This document shows positions 7,977 through 15,337 of a DNA stretch of 41,247 nucleotides, one piece after another; position 1 is the stretch's first letter, and each line of letters begins with the position of its first letter. A program made the translations under genes and the position numbers. Below the pieces are notes generated by a model that did no database searches, had not been told where the DNA came from, and was given only the letters and a program-made list of their open reading frames with translations. The stretch is from Quadrisphaera sp. (GTDB taxonomy: Bacteria; Actinomycetota; Actinomycetes; Actinomycetales; Quadrisphaeraceae). The stretch spans positions 1 through 41,247 of the forward strand of contig JARICT010000080.1 in NCBI GenBank assembly GCA_029257185.1, read 5' to 3'.

Positions 7977-9137
7977 CTACAGCGGACTGTGCAGCGTGGT
8001 GGGGGTGGTCTTGATCTCGGTGAGGTGGTGACCGATGACGTCGACCATCCAGGCGCGCACGTCGCGGTGCTCGCGGACCACCTCGTGGCCGCGCAACCAC
8101 AGGACCTTGCCGGTGGACCGCGAGACGACCACGGTGTCGTGCCCCTCCTCCTCGGGTGCGCTGGAGGCGAGGACCAGGAGCTCGTCGGCGTCGCCTCCCT
8201 GGGCAGACACGACCGCGCGCAGATGGGTCACCGCCGGCAGCATGCGGTCGCGTGAGGTGAGCTGGTCGGTGGAGAGCAGGTCGATGGAGACCAGGAGCAG
8301 CGGCCAGCCGTCGGCGGCCCGCAGCAGGTCCGCGTGCTGGGCGTCCAAGGGGGCTCCCCAGCGATCGCGCACCGTGCACAGCTGCTCCTCGCTGGCTCCG
8401 GACGGGGCGGGAGAGCTCCACAGCTCACCGACGCCGCGGGTGGCCAGCACGGACTTCAGCCCCCCCAGGGCGCGGACCAGGGTCGCCCACGGCCAGGGCT
8501 TGGCGGGAAGCCTCACCACGAGGCGGGCCAGAGCCTCGGGATCGCCCGTGCCCGGGCCGCCGCGGCCGCCGGCCGAGTCGCCCGGGCTCCGTTCGCCGAA
8601 GGTCACCGGCCGTGCGCCCTCACCCTGGACGGCGCGCTCGTAGGTGGCCAGGCAGTCCAGGAAGTAGTCGTAGAAGGTGGGGGACCGGCTCCCGCCCGAG
8701 CTGGACGTCCACTCGATCACCTGACCGGCGAGCGGGGTGCCGGCGCGCCCCATCATCGCCAGGGAGCCCCACGCGTCCGGGGTGCCCAGCGGCATCACGT
8801 GCTCGAGGACGAGCTGCTCGGGCTCGAGCCCGCACTGCTCGTGGTACGTGGCCAACGCGAGCGCGTTGGCTGGTTCGAGCAGCGCTGCGGTGTCCAGCAG
8901 GGCTGCCCCCCACAAGAAGTCCTCCCACCCGTCGACGTGGGCCAGGAAGTCGCGGTAGCCGGCCTCCAGGGGGCCCCAGCGCTCCTCCACCGCGGCAAGC
9001 TGGTCCTCGGTGGCGCCCAGTCGTGGAGGGACGAAGGGGAAGGCTGGGTCGAGCTCGGCCAGCTGCTGCTTGAGCAGCACCATCGCCCCGATCAGCACCG
9101 GCCACCCCGGGTGCTCGTCGTCCTCGTGCGTGCTCAT
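7977..9137 (-). CDS. Tandem SUKH-domain immunity protein
   Basis: A 386-residue cytoplasmic protein with an internal duplication. Residues 42-83 (ATEDQLAAVEERWG, then DFLAHVDGWEDFL and a LL pair) align with residues 248-289 (ASEEQLCTVRDRWG, then DLLRAADGWPLLL and LL). This is the helix, Trp-Gly and DGW pattern of SMI1/KNR4 (SUKH) proteins. A low-complexity Gly-rich linker at 180-200 separates the two halves. SUKH proteins are a known class of immunity proteins for polymorphic toxins, often nucleases. The ATG at 9137 overlaps the toxin stop codon (ATGA), so immunity translation is coupled to toxin translation; an upstream in-frame GTG at 9152 is less likely. The two halves may bind one toxin cooperatively or reflect a duplicated repertoire. 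The toxin partner is inferred from position. Confidence 0.75.
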   Translation of the reverse strand: MSTHEDDEHPGWPVLIGAMVLLKQQLAELDPAFPFVPPRLGATEDQLAAVEERWGPLEAGYRDFLAHVDGWEDFLWGAALLDTAALLEPANALALATYHEQCGLEPEQLVLEHVMPLGTPDAWGSLAMMGRAGTPLAGQVIEWTSSSGGSRSPTFYDYFLDCLATYERAVQGEGARPVTFGERSPGDSAGGRGGPGTGDPEALARLVVRLPAKPWPWATLVRALGGLKSVLATRGVGELWSSPAPSGASEEQLCTVRDRWGAPLDAQHADLLRAADGWPLLLVSIDLLSTDQLTSRDRMLPAVTHLRAVVSAQGGDADELLVLASSAPEEEGHDTVVVSRSTGKVLWLRGHEVVREHRDVRAWMVDVIGHHLTEIKTTPTTLHSPL

Positions 9138-10611
9138 GGCAAAGGCTCCCACTGTCCCAACCGGTCGATGAATCGCTGGTCCAGCGGCCCGACGATCTCA
9201 TCGGCCTGGAACCCTCGGGGGTACTTCGCGGCCTGCGAGCCCAGAGACCTGTTCACCGAGGGGTCCAGGTCCAGCCAGCCGTGGGCATCCGCGCGGCCGG
9301 TCCACGTGCTGTCAGGACCGTGGGAGATGTCGCCGTCGAAGCTCCTGCCCGTCGCCGCCAGCTCCTGAGCAGCGGCGCTCTTGGCCCGCTGTGCCTCTTT
9401 GGCGATCTCCTTCATGAGGGCCGCGTCCTCCGGGTCCGTCGTGCTGAGGCGACCCTCAGGACGGAACCAGCCCGCCTCCCTGGCGGCCCTGGCGGTCTCG
9501 GCGTAGTCCTGGGTCCCCAAGATCTGCGGCGCGGTGGGGCTCTTGGGGGGAAGGTCCACAGCCCGCCGCTGGTGGGGCGGTCAGCCACGGCTGCGGGCCA
9601 GTCCGGTGGCTTGCTCGAGGCCGGTGAGGCAAAGCGGGTCACGCTGCCGTTGACCGCATCGGTCCTGAGGGTGTCCGCGAGATGGGCGCGGCGCTCGGCC
9701 ATGGCCAGACGCCACGGTCCGGTCAGCCCGTCATGACCGACCTCGGTGGCTCTCGCCGCCCGAGCCGCGGCCGCGCCCTCGGCCGTCTCGGCGGCCTTCC
9801 GGGCGTCGGCGTCGGCGACCTTGGCCAACGTGGCGGCGCGCCGCGCCTTCAGCGCCGCGCGTCCGGCGAAGCCGGCCACCCCGACCACGGGAACCATCGC
9901 GACCCCTGAGAGGGCGGCGTGGCTCCAGTCGCCGCGCGCGGCGTAGACAGCGGTGTTGACCGCGTCGGTGACGATCCCCACCGCCGGGATCAGCCCCGCC
10001 AGCCCCAAGGCGTCCTGGGCGGCGTCGAGGGCCCCGCCGCCCTGCCCGGACCCAGCGGCCACCTCGGCGTCCGTGCGAGCGGGGAGGACGTCCCCGCGGG
10101 CGTCCACCCCTCCGTGGAGCGCGGGACGCCCCGGGCCCCCGGTGCTCGTCCGCGCTGGCTCACCCCAGCCGGCGGCGTCGGGCGAGCGAGCGGCCACCGG
10201 CGCAGCGATGGTGGTGCGCATCGCTGCCATCTGCGCGCTCAGGGCACCCACCGCGGTCGCGGCGATCTGGTGGGCGACCTGCTCATCAGCGATGGCGGCG
10301 TCCATCTCGCTGTCCGCGGCGGCGCCGTCCTCTGCGGCCCGGTCGAGCGCAGCTCCCGCGACGAGGCGGCGCTGGGCCAGAGCCGGGTCATCGCCGACCG
10401 TCGACGTGGCCGCGACCGCGGCGACCTGGGCTCGAGCGGCGTTCCGCGTGGCGCTCGCGGCAGCAGCAGCCTCCTTGCCGGCGGCGAAGCGGGCTCGAGC
10501 GGCGCGCAGCGCCGCGGCGTAGACGGTCAGGATCGCCGGAAGGCCCAGCAGCACGTCGCCGCCGATCCCTGCGCGGCCACCGCCCCCTCCGTCGACGGCC
10601 GCTACCGGCAC
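9134..10611 (-). CDS. ESX-associated polymorphic toxin, Ntox15-like tip, frame interrupted
   Basis: The gene is read in two frames joined at 9544-9550. Frame one, from GTG 10611, encodes an Ala-rich helical N-terminus (about residues 20-150) typical of ESX cargo, a variable linker, and then the pre-toxin hydrophobic block GLAGLIPAVGIVTDAVN and YAARGDWSHAALS with VPVVGVAGFAG, common in polymorphic toxins. It runs through GGLWTFPP and would then continue into an Arg/Pro-rich tail to 9412. A -1 shift instead gives FPPKSPTAPQILGTQDYAE, then GWFRPEGRL, and about 100 further residues ending at 9134, for a product of about 492 residues. That tail holds HGPD (codons at 9322-9311) and VNRSLGSQ, resembling the HxxD and VNxSIGSQ blocks of Ntox15/Tde DNase domains. 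The family call is from memory of motifs and is tentative. Alternatives are a sequencing error, phase variation or a broken gene. Confidence 0.6.
9544..9550 (-). other. Candidate -1 slippery heptamer C-CCC-CCA in the toxin gene
   Basis: On the minus strand the zero-frame codons are TTC CCC CCA AGA. Slipping back one base re-pairs both tRNAs on CCC and continues AAG AGC, which opens exactly the frame that reaches the toxin tip and the immunity overlap. The heptamer fits X XXY YYZ in the correct register. The same tract could also change length by replication slippage: seven Cs would restore one frame. Confidence 0.45.
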
Positions 10612-10618
10612 GGAGGGC

Positions 10619-10927
10619 TCACCTCGCCACGTGCGCGCCGAGCGCCGCCGCAGCCGAGGTGTCGTCGCTGCTGTAGCGCTCCGCGTCGGCGGTCAGCGTG
10701 GTTCCCGCGGTGGCGATCGCGGCGGTCGTCTCGGAGCAGCGGGTGCTCACCTCGTCGCCCAGCGCGTCCAGGGCCGCGACCAGGGGCCCACCAGGAACCC
10801 CGGACCCAGCCTGGCTGATCGCACCGCCGCCCCTGGCGGCCGCCGTGGCCAGCCTGGTGGAGTCGGTGGCCAGACCTCGCGCTCCCGCGTCCAGCTCGGC
10901 GAGGGTGACGTCGAAGGCCTCGGCCAC
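10619..10927 (-). CDS. EspC-like ESX-secreted helical protein, probable toxin partner
   Basis: A 102-residue all-helical protein of the ESX-1 secretion-associated (EspC/DUF2580-like) type. A first helix (DVTLAELDAGARGLATDS) and second helix (LVAALDALGDEVSTR) lead to a C-terminal YSSDD, which fits the YxxxD/E type VII secretion signal (Y85, D89). There is no WXG turn, unlike the two Esx proteins in this locus. The start is the GTG at 10927 because an excellent AGGAGG Shine-Dalgarno lies 7 bases upstream. It directly precedes the toxin gene (7 bases between stop and GTG). By analogy with the small helical partners of LXG toxins, it probably pairs with the toxin N-terminus as a targeting or chaperone subunit; this pairing is inference. 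Confidence 0.7.
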   Translation of the reverse strand: MAEAFDVTLAELDAGARGLATDSTRLATAAARGGGAISQAGSGVPGGPLVAALDALGDEVSTRCSETTAAIATAGTTLTADAERYSSDDTSAAAALGAHVAR

Positions 10928-11073
10928 GGTGGCGCCTCCTCCTGGTGGTCCTGGCGGCGCTGCTCCTCGCCGTGCGCGCGCACCATGCACCACTCACCGC
11001 GCCCACCGGAAGCCTGGAGGACCCCGCGGGCGGCAGGACCACCCGAACGGCCGGCTGCGTTCACCAGCGGTGC

Positions 11074-11101
11074 GCGAGCCCGAGCGTCCGCCCGGGCTCG
11101 C
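11074..11101 (-). terminator. Hairpin between eccC and the EspC-like gene
   Basis: A perfect 9-bp inverted repeat (GCGAGCCCG at 11074-11082, CGGGCTCGC at 11093-11101) with a 10-base loop. It lies 27 bases beyond the eccC stop codon. There is no U-tract. It could reduce read-through from the secretion motor into the toxin module. Confidence 0.45.
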
Positions 11102-11128
11102 ACGGGTGGCGGTCGCCGGTCGCGGAGG

Positions 11129-14100
11129 TCAGGTCGCGCCGGTGCGTGGTGACTCCTCGCCGGGTTGGGCTCGGCCGTGCTCGGGGTCGGTGGTGGCGAC
11201 CTGGACGAGGGTGGGGGGGTGGGCTCGGCTGGTGTGCAGGGCGCGGCCGGGGGGCAGGGAGCGCATGCGCGTGCCGTGGGCCACGGGCCCCTCGTCGGCG
11301 GGTCCGGAGTGCAGCAGGGCGGGGGTGGCGATCTCCCGCAGACGCCGCAGCACCGGGTTGGTCATGGTGGCGGTGGTGATGCCGCCGGCGGTGCGCGCGA
11401 CCACCACGTGCAGGCCGACGTCGCGGGCCAGGGGGAGCAGGGGCGCCAGCTCGGCGAGGGGGTCGGCTCCCGTGGCCGAGACCAGGTCGTGGTCGTCGAC
11501 GACGACCAGTGCCCGGGGGCCGCTCCACCAGGTGCCCGCGCGCAGCTGCTCGTGGGTGACGTCGGCTCCGGGCAGGCGCGCGGTGAGCTTCTCGGCCAGG
11601 GTGGCCAGGGCGGCGATCGCCACGGGCGCCGAGGCGCAGTAGGTGGACAGGTGGGCCTGCGGGACCGTGTCGAGCAGGGCGCGGCGGTAGTCGACGACGA
11701 CCACGCGCAGCTGGTCGGGGGTGTACCGGGAGGTCATCGCGGCGATCAGCGTGGCCAGGGTGGTGGTGCGCCCTGAGCGGGGCTCACCGACCACGAGCAG
11801 GTGGGGGTCCTCGCCCAGGAGGTCGATCGGTGCCGGGCCGAGGTCGGCTTCACGCAGACCGAGCGACACCCCGGGCCCCTCGACGCCCCGGGCCGCGATC
11901 TGGGCGTGGGGCACCACCGTGGGCAGCAGGCGCACGGGGGCGGCCACGGGTCCGCTCCATGCGGCGCCCAGGGCCGCGCCCAGCGCGGCGGCGGTGGCCG
12001 GCGCCGGGGGGCCGTCGACCTCACCCGTCACAGGGCTCAGCAGGACGTGGGGGGTGGCGACCTGCACGCGCACGTCCCCTGCGGTGAGGATCCGCCCGGG
12101 GGTCGTGGGCATGGTGCGCGCCACCGCGCGGGTGAACACCGAGTCCCCACCATCGCCCAGGCGAGCCTCCAGGCGCGTGCCGATGGCGTCCTTCAGCGCC
12201 GGACGGAGGTCCACCCACCGCGGGCTGGCCACGACCAGGTGCAGCCCGTAGGCCGCCCCGCGGACGGCCAGCGCGGTGATGGCGCTCTCGAGGTCCTCGA
12301 GCTCTGCGCGCAACGTCGCCCAGCCGTCGACGAGCAGGATCACGTCGCCGCCGAGGTCACCGGGCGGGGCCACCGGTCCCGCGCCGTGCTGGGCGTCGTG
12401 GTCGGTGGGGGCGTCGGGGTGGCGGGTGGCGCGCAGCGCTGCCATGGACTCGACGCCGTCCCGGTGGAACCAGGTCTCGCGCGCGTCGATCATCGCGGTG
12501 ACGTGGGCGACGGTGCGTCGCATCAGCTCCGGGCGCGAGCGCGGGGCGACGGCCGCGACGTGGGGCAGCGTGGCCAGGGGTGCGAGGGAGCCGCCACCGA
12601 GGTCCAGGGCGTAGACCTGCACCTGGGCGGGGGTGTGGGTGATGGCCAACGAGGTGATCAGGGTGGCCGCGGTGGTGGACTTCCCCGTCCCCGGGGCGCC
12701 GACGATGCCCACGTGGCCGCCGGCGGCGGCCAGGTCGACGGTGAACACGCGCTGGGACTGGGTCTCGGGGTGGTCGCTGATCCCCAGCGGGACCCGCAGC
12801 GCCGCCCCGGGGCCGTCGACGACCAGGCCCCGGCGGGCGACGCGGCGCAGCGGGCCGAGCAGGTCGTGCAGGGCCACGCGGGCGGGGAGGGGGGCCAGCC
12901 AGACGGGGGCGACGGTGGGGGCGGCGCCTTCCAGGGCGGCGGTGGCCACCGACAGCGTGGACCGCTGGGTGGGATCGGACAGGTCCAGCCCCAGCGAGGG
13001 CAGGGCGTCGGGAGCGGTGCGCGCGGTGGTGAAGGCGACGGGGTCCTCGCTGGGCGCGGCGGCGCGGCCGACCCGGGCGGTGGGAGGTGCGTAGGGGGCG
13101 GAGACGGTGGCGACGCGCATCCGTCGCAGGTCGGTGGTGCCTGCCTTGAGGTAGGCCGATCCCGGCACGGGGGGCAGCTCGTAGGCGTCGGGGGTCGCGA
13201 TGACCGCTCGGGACTCCGCGGCGGAGAAGGTGCGGAGCGCGATGCGGTAGGACAGGTGGCTCTCCAGCCCCCGCAGACGTCCTTCCTCCAGGCGCTGGGT
13301 GGCCAGCAGCAGGTGGACCCCGAGGGATCGTCCGAGGCGGCCGACGGTGACGAACAGGTCGATCAGGTCCGGTTGCTGGACCAGCAGCTCGCTGAACTCG
13401 TCCACGACGATCAGCAGGTGCGGCATCGCAGGGAGCGCGGAGCCGGCGAGGCGGGCGGCGCGGTGCTCGCGGGTGCTGCTCAGCCCGGCGTCGGCCAGCA
13501 GCACCTCGCGCCGGCGGAGCTCACCGCGCACCGCCGCGGCGAAGCGGGCGACGGTGTCGGGGTCGTCCTCGAGGTCGGTGACCGATCCGGCCAGGTGCGG
13601 CAGGGTCGAGAGCCCCGCGAAGGTGGCCCCGCCCTTGAAGTCCACCAGCACCATCGCGAGCTCGTCGGGGCCGTGGGTGATGGCCAGGGCGAGCACCAGG
13701 GTCCGCAGCAGCTCGGACTTGCCCGAGCCGGTGGCGCCGACGATCAGCCCGTGGGGGCCCATGCCCTCCAGGGCGGCTTCCTTGAGGTCCAGGTGCACCG
13801 CGCGCCCCTGCTCGTCGACGCCGAGGGGAACCCTCAGGAGCTCGCGCACCGGACGCGTCCGCCAGGTGGTGCGTGCGTCGATGGCTCCGACGTCGGCGAT
13901 GCCCAGCAGCGCGGGCAGGTCGGAGACCTCGGTGAGGGAGACCTCCCCGACCTCGCGGGAGAGGCGCAGCGGGGCCAGGGCCCGGGCGAGGGCGTCCGCG
14001 GCGGGGACGTCGAGGGAGTCGGCGGTGACCTGCGTGCCGAGCGCGGCGCCCGCCTCGCCCGGGCGGCCGGCATCGGGGGCACGGTCGACGACCTGGACCA

Positions 14101-15172
14101 TCGGCGTGCTGGCGGGGCCGGCGCCGGGGGTCAGGCGGATGCTGACCACGACGTCGGGGCCCTCGACGTCGTGGCCGTGGACCAGGTGGACGACCGCCAC
14201 CCCGATCTGCGCCGCGTCGCCCAGCCCCGCGGCCTCCGCCTCGCTGAGCGGCCCGTCGACGAGGATCACCAGGGCTGGTCCTGCGGCAGCGGCGGACGTC
14301 AGGGCCGTTCCGCGCTGGGTGACCGAGGCGCGGCGGCGCTCGAGCTCGGCGCCCAGGACCACGCTCACCTCGGCGGCGCTGGGGGCGATCAGCAGCGCCT
14401 CGCCGCTCTGGTCCTCGCCGGGGGAGGGGTGGTGGGTGTGGGGCAGCCACTTGGCGTGCTCCCACGCCGCGCCCGCGCCCGGGCCGGCGGGGGTGGCGAT
14501 GGCCAGGCGCACGTCGTCGGGGGCGTGCAGCGCTGCGAGCTGGGCGACCATCGCCCGGGCCAGGGCGCGCACGTCGTCCACCTCGCCGACCACCGTGGTG
14601 GTCCCCGCGCGCAGCGCCAGGGCCACCGGCACCGCCTCCAGGGTGGCGGAAGCCTCGATCAGGGCGGTGGCGGCCGCCTGCGCTGCCGGGTCCGGGGCGG
14701 CGGTCGGCCCCTGGTCGTGGGCGGCCGGGGCCGCGGCGGCGGGCACGGTCCCGGTGCCCAGGCGCAGGTGCAGGAAGTCGCCGTCTCCCGGGCGGCGCTG
14801 CCAGGTACGGCTGCCCTCGCCCACCAGCGCGCCCAGCGCGCCGGGGTGGGGGTGGGCGGCTGCGGCCCGCTCGCGCTGGCGGTCCGCGGCGGCGCTGAGC
14901 TGCTCGCGGGCATCGGCCAGGTGGGCGAGGTAGCGGTCCCGGCTCTCGAAGCGCTGAGCGGCTGAGCGCCCACGCGTGGTGATGAACATGACCAGGCCCA
15001 TGCCCAGAGAGCCCAGGACGAACACCGCGCCGGCGATGAGGAACAGCGGGTTGGCGCGCACCAGCGCGAAGACCAGCATGCCGACGCTGCCGAGCACCGG
15101 GAACAGCGCGTAGGTCCACGCCGTCGGGCCACCCGCGCCGTCGGCGATGGCGGGCGGGGGAGCGATGGTCAC
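11129..15172 (-). CDS. eccC: Type VII secretion FtsK/SpoIIIE ATPase EccC
   Basis: A 1347-residue motor of the ESX secretion system. Two N-terminal membrane helices (about 19-37 and 42-65) anchor it, followed by a DUF-type stalk domain and three FtsK-like ATPase domains. Domain 1 has a canonical Walker A GATGSGKSEL near residue 478 and an acidic Walker B in LLIVVDEFSELL. Domain 2 has GAPGTGKSTT near 823 but a Walker B of LLVDGWATL without the catalytic glutamate. Domain 3 has GEPRSGRTTT near 1128, with arginine where lysine is usual, and VVVDDHDL. This graded degeneration matches EccC proteins in which domain 1 does most of the hydrolysis and domain 3 binds EsxB tails. The GTG at 15172 is the first plausible start. 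It is divergent from eccD and single-chain, not split into EccCa/EccCb. Confidence 0.93.
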   Translation of the reverse strand: MTIAPPPAIADGAGGPTAWTYALFPVLGSVGMLVFALVRANPLFLIAGAVFVLGSLGMGLVMFITTRGRSAAQRFESRDRYLAHLADAREQLSAAADRQRERAAAAHPHPGALGALVGEGSRTWQRRPGDGDFLHLRLGTGTVPAAAAPAAHDQGPTAAPDPAAQAAATALIEASATLEAVPVALALRAGTTTVVGEVDDVRALARAMVAQLAALHAPDDVRLAIATPAGPGAGAAWEHAKWLPHTHHPSPGEDQSGEALLIAPSAAEVSVVLGAELERRRASVTQRGTALTSAAAAGPALVILVDGPLSEAEAAGLGDAAQIGVAVVHLVHGHDVEGPDVVVSIRLTPGAGPASTPMVQVVDRAPDAGRPGEAGAALGTQVTADSLDVPAADALARALAPLRLSREVGEVSLTEVSDLPALLGIADVGAIDARTTWRTRPVRELLRVPLGVDEQGRAVHLDLKEAALEGMGPHGLIVGATGSGKSELLRTLVLALAITHGPDELAMVLVDFKGGATFAGLSTLPHLAGSVTDLEDDPDTVARFAAAVRGELRRREVLLADAGLSSTREHRAARLAGSALPAMPHLLIVVDEFSELLVQQPDLIDLFVTVGRLGRSLGVHLLLATQRLEEGRLRGLESHLSYRIALRTFSAAESRAVIATPDAYELPPVPGSAYLKAGTTDLRRMRVATVSAPYAPPTARVGRAAAPSEDPVAFTTARTAPDALPSLGLDLSDPTQRSTLSVATAALEGAAPTVAPVWLAPLPARVALHDLLGPLRRVARRGLVVDGPGAALRVPLGISDHPETQSQRVFTVDLAAAGGHVGIVGAPGTGKSTTAATLITSLAITHTPAQVQVYALDLGGGSLAPLATLPHVAAVAPRSRPELMRRTVAHVTAMIDARETWFHRDGVESMAALRATRHPDAPTDHDAQHGAGPVAPPGDLGGDVILLVDGWATLRAELEDLESAITALAVRGAAYGLHLVVASPRWVDLRPALKDAIGTRLEARLGDGGDSVFTRAVARTMPTTPGRILTAGDVRVQVATPHVLLSPVTGEVDGPPAPATAAALGAALGAAWSGPVAAPVRLLPTVVPHAQIAARGVEGPGVSLGLREADLGPAPIDLLGEDPHLLVVGEPRSGRTTTLATLIAAMTSRYTPDQLRVVVVDYRRALLDTVPQAHLSTYCASAPVAIAALATLAEKLTARLPGADVTHEQLRAGTWWSGPRALVVVDDHDLVSATGADPLAELAPLLPLARDVGLHVVVARTAGGITTATMTNPVLRRLREIATPALLHSGPADEGPVAHGTRMRSLPPGRALHTSRAHPPTLVQVATTDPEHGRAQPGEESPRTGAT

Positions 15173-15177
15173 CGGCG

Positions 15178-15185
15178 TGACGTCA
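15178..15185. promoter_or_regulatory. Palindrome TGACGTCA in the eccC-eccD intergenic region
   Basis: A perfect 8-bp palindrome 6 bases upstream of the eccC GTG, within the roughly 165-base divergent interval. It is a candidate operator or core promoter element. Short palindromes also occur by chance, so the call is weak. Confidence 0.25.
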
Positions 15186-15324
15186 TGTCGACGCTGATCG
15201 GCCGGGCGCGCAGGGCGACGGTGGACCAGCACGGCGTTCACCGCTGCTCCGCCCGGGTGAGGGCGGCACGCGCGCACGGGTGGGAGGTGGCTCCGGCGGT
15301 CTCCATCCCCGTGGTGTCGGTGCG

Positions 15325-15330
15325 CATCGT
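15325..15330 (+). promoter_or_regulatory. Predicted -10 element of eccD
   Basis: CATCGT, then 7 bases, then the ATG at 15338. It supports this start over the in-frame ATG at 15185, whose extra 51 residues do not look like EccD. Confidence 0.4.
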
Positions 15331-15337
15331 GGCCGCC

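Noticed and set aside
9134-9300. TNT (NAD-glycohydrolase) identity for the toxin tip, suggested by GWFRPEG and by FIDRLG near the end
   Set aside because: The rest of the TNT fold (PGGG-Q block and following strands) is missing, and the immunity gene starts immediately after.
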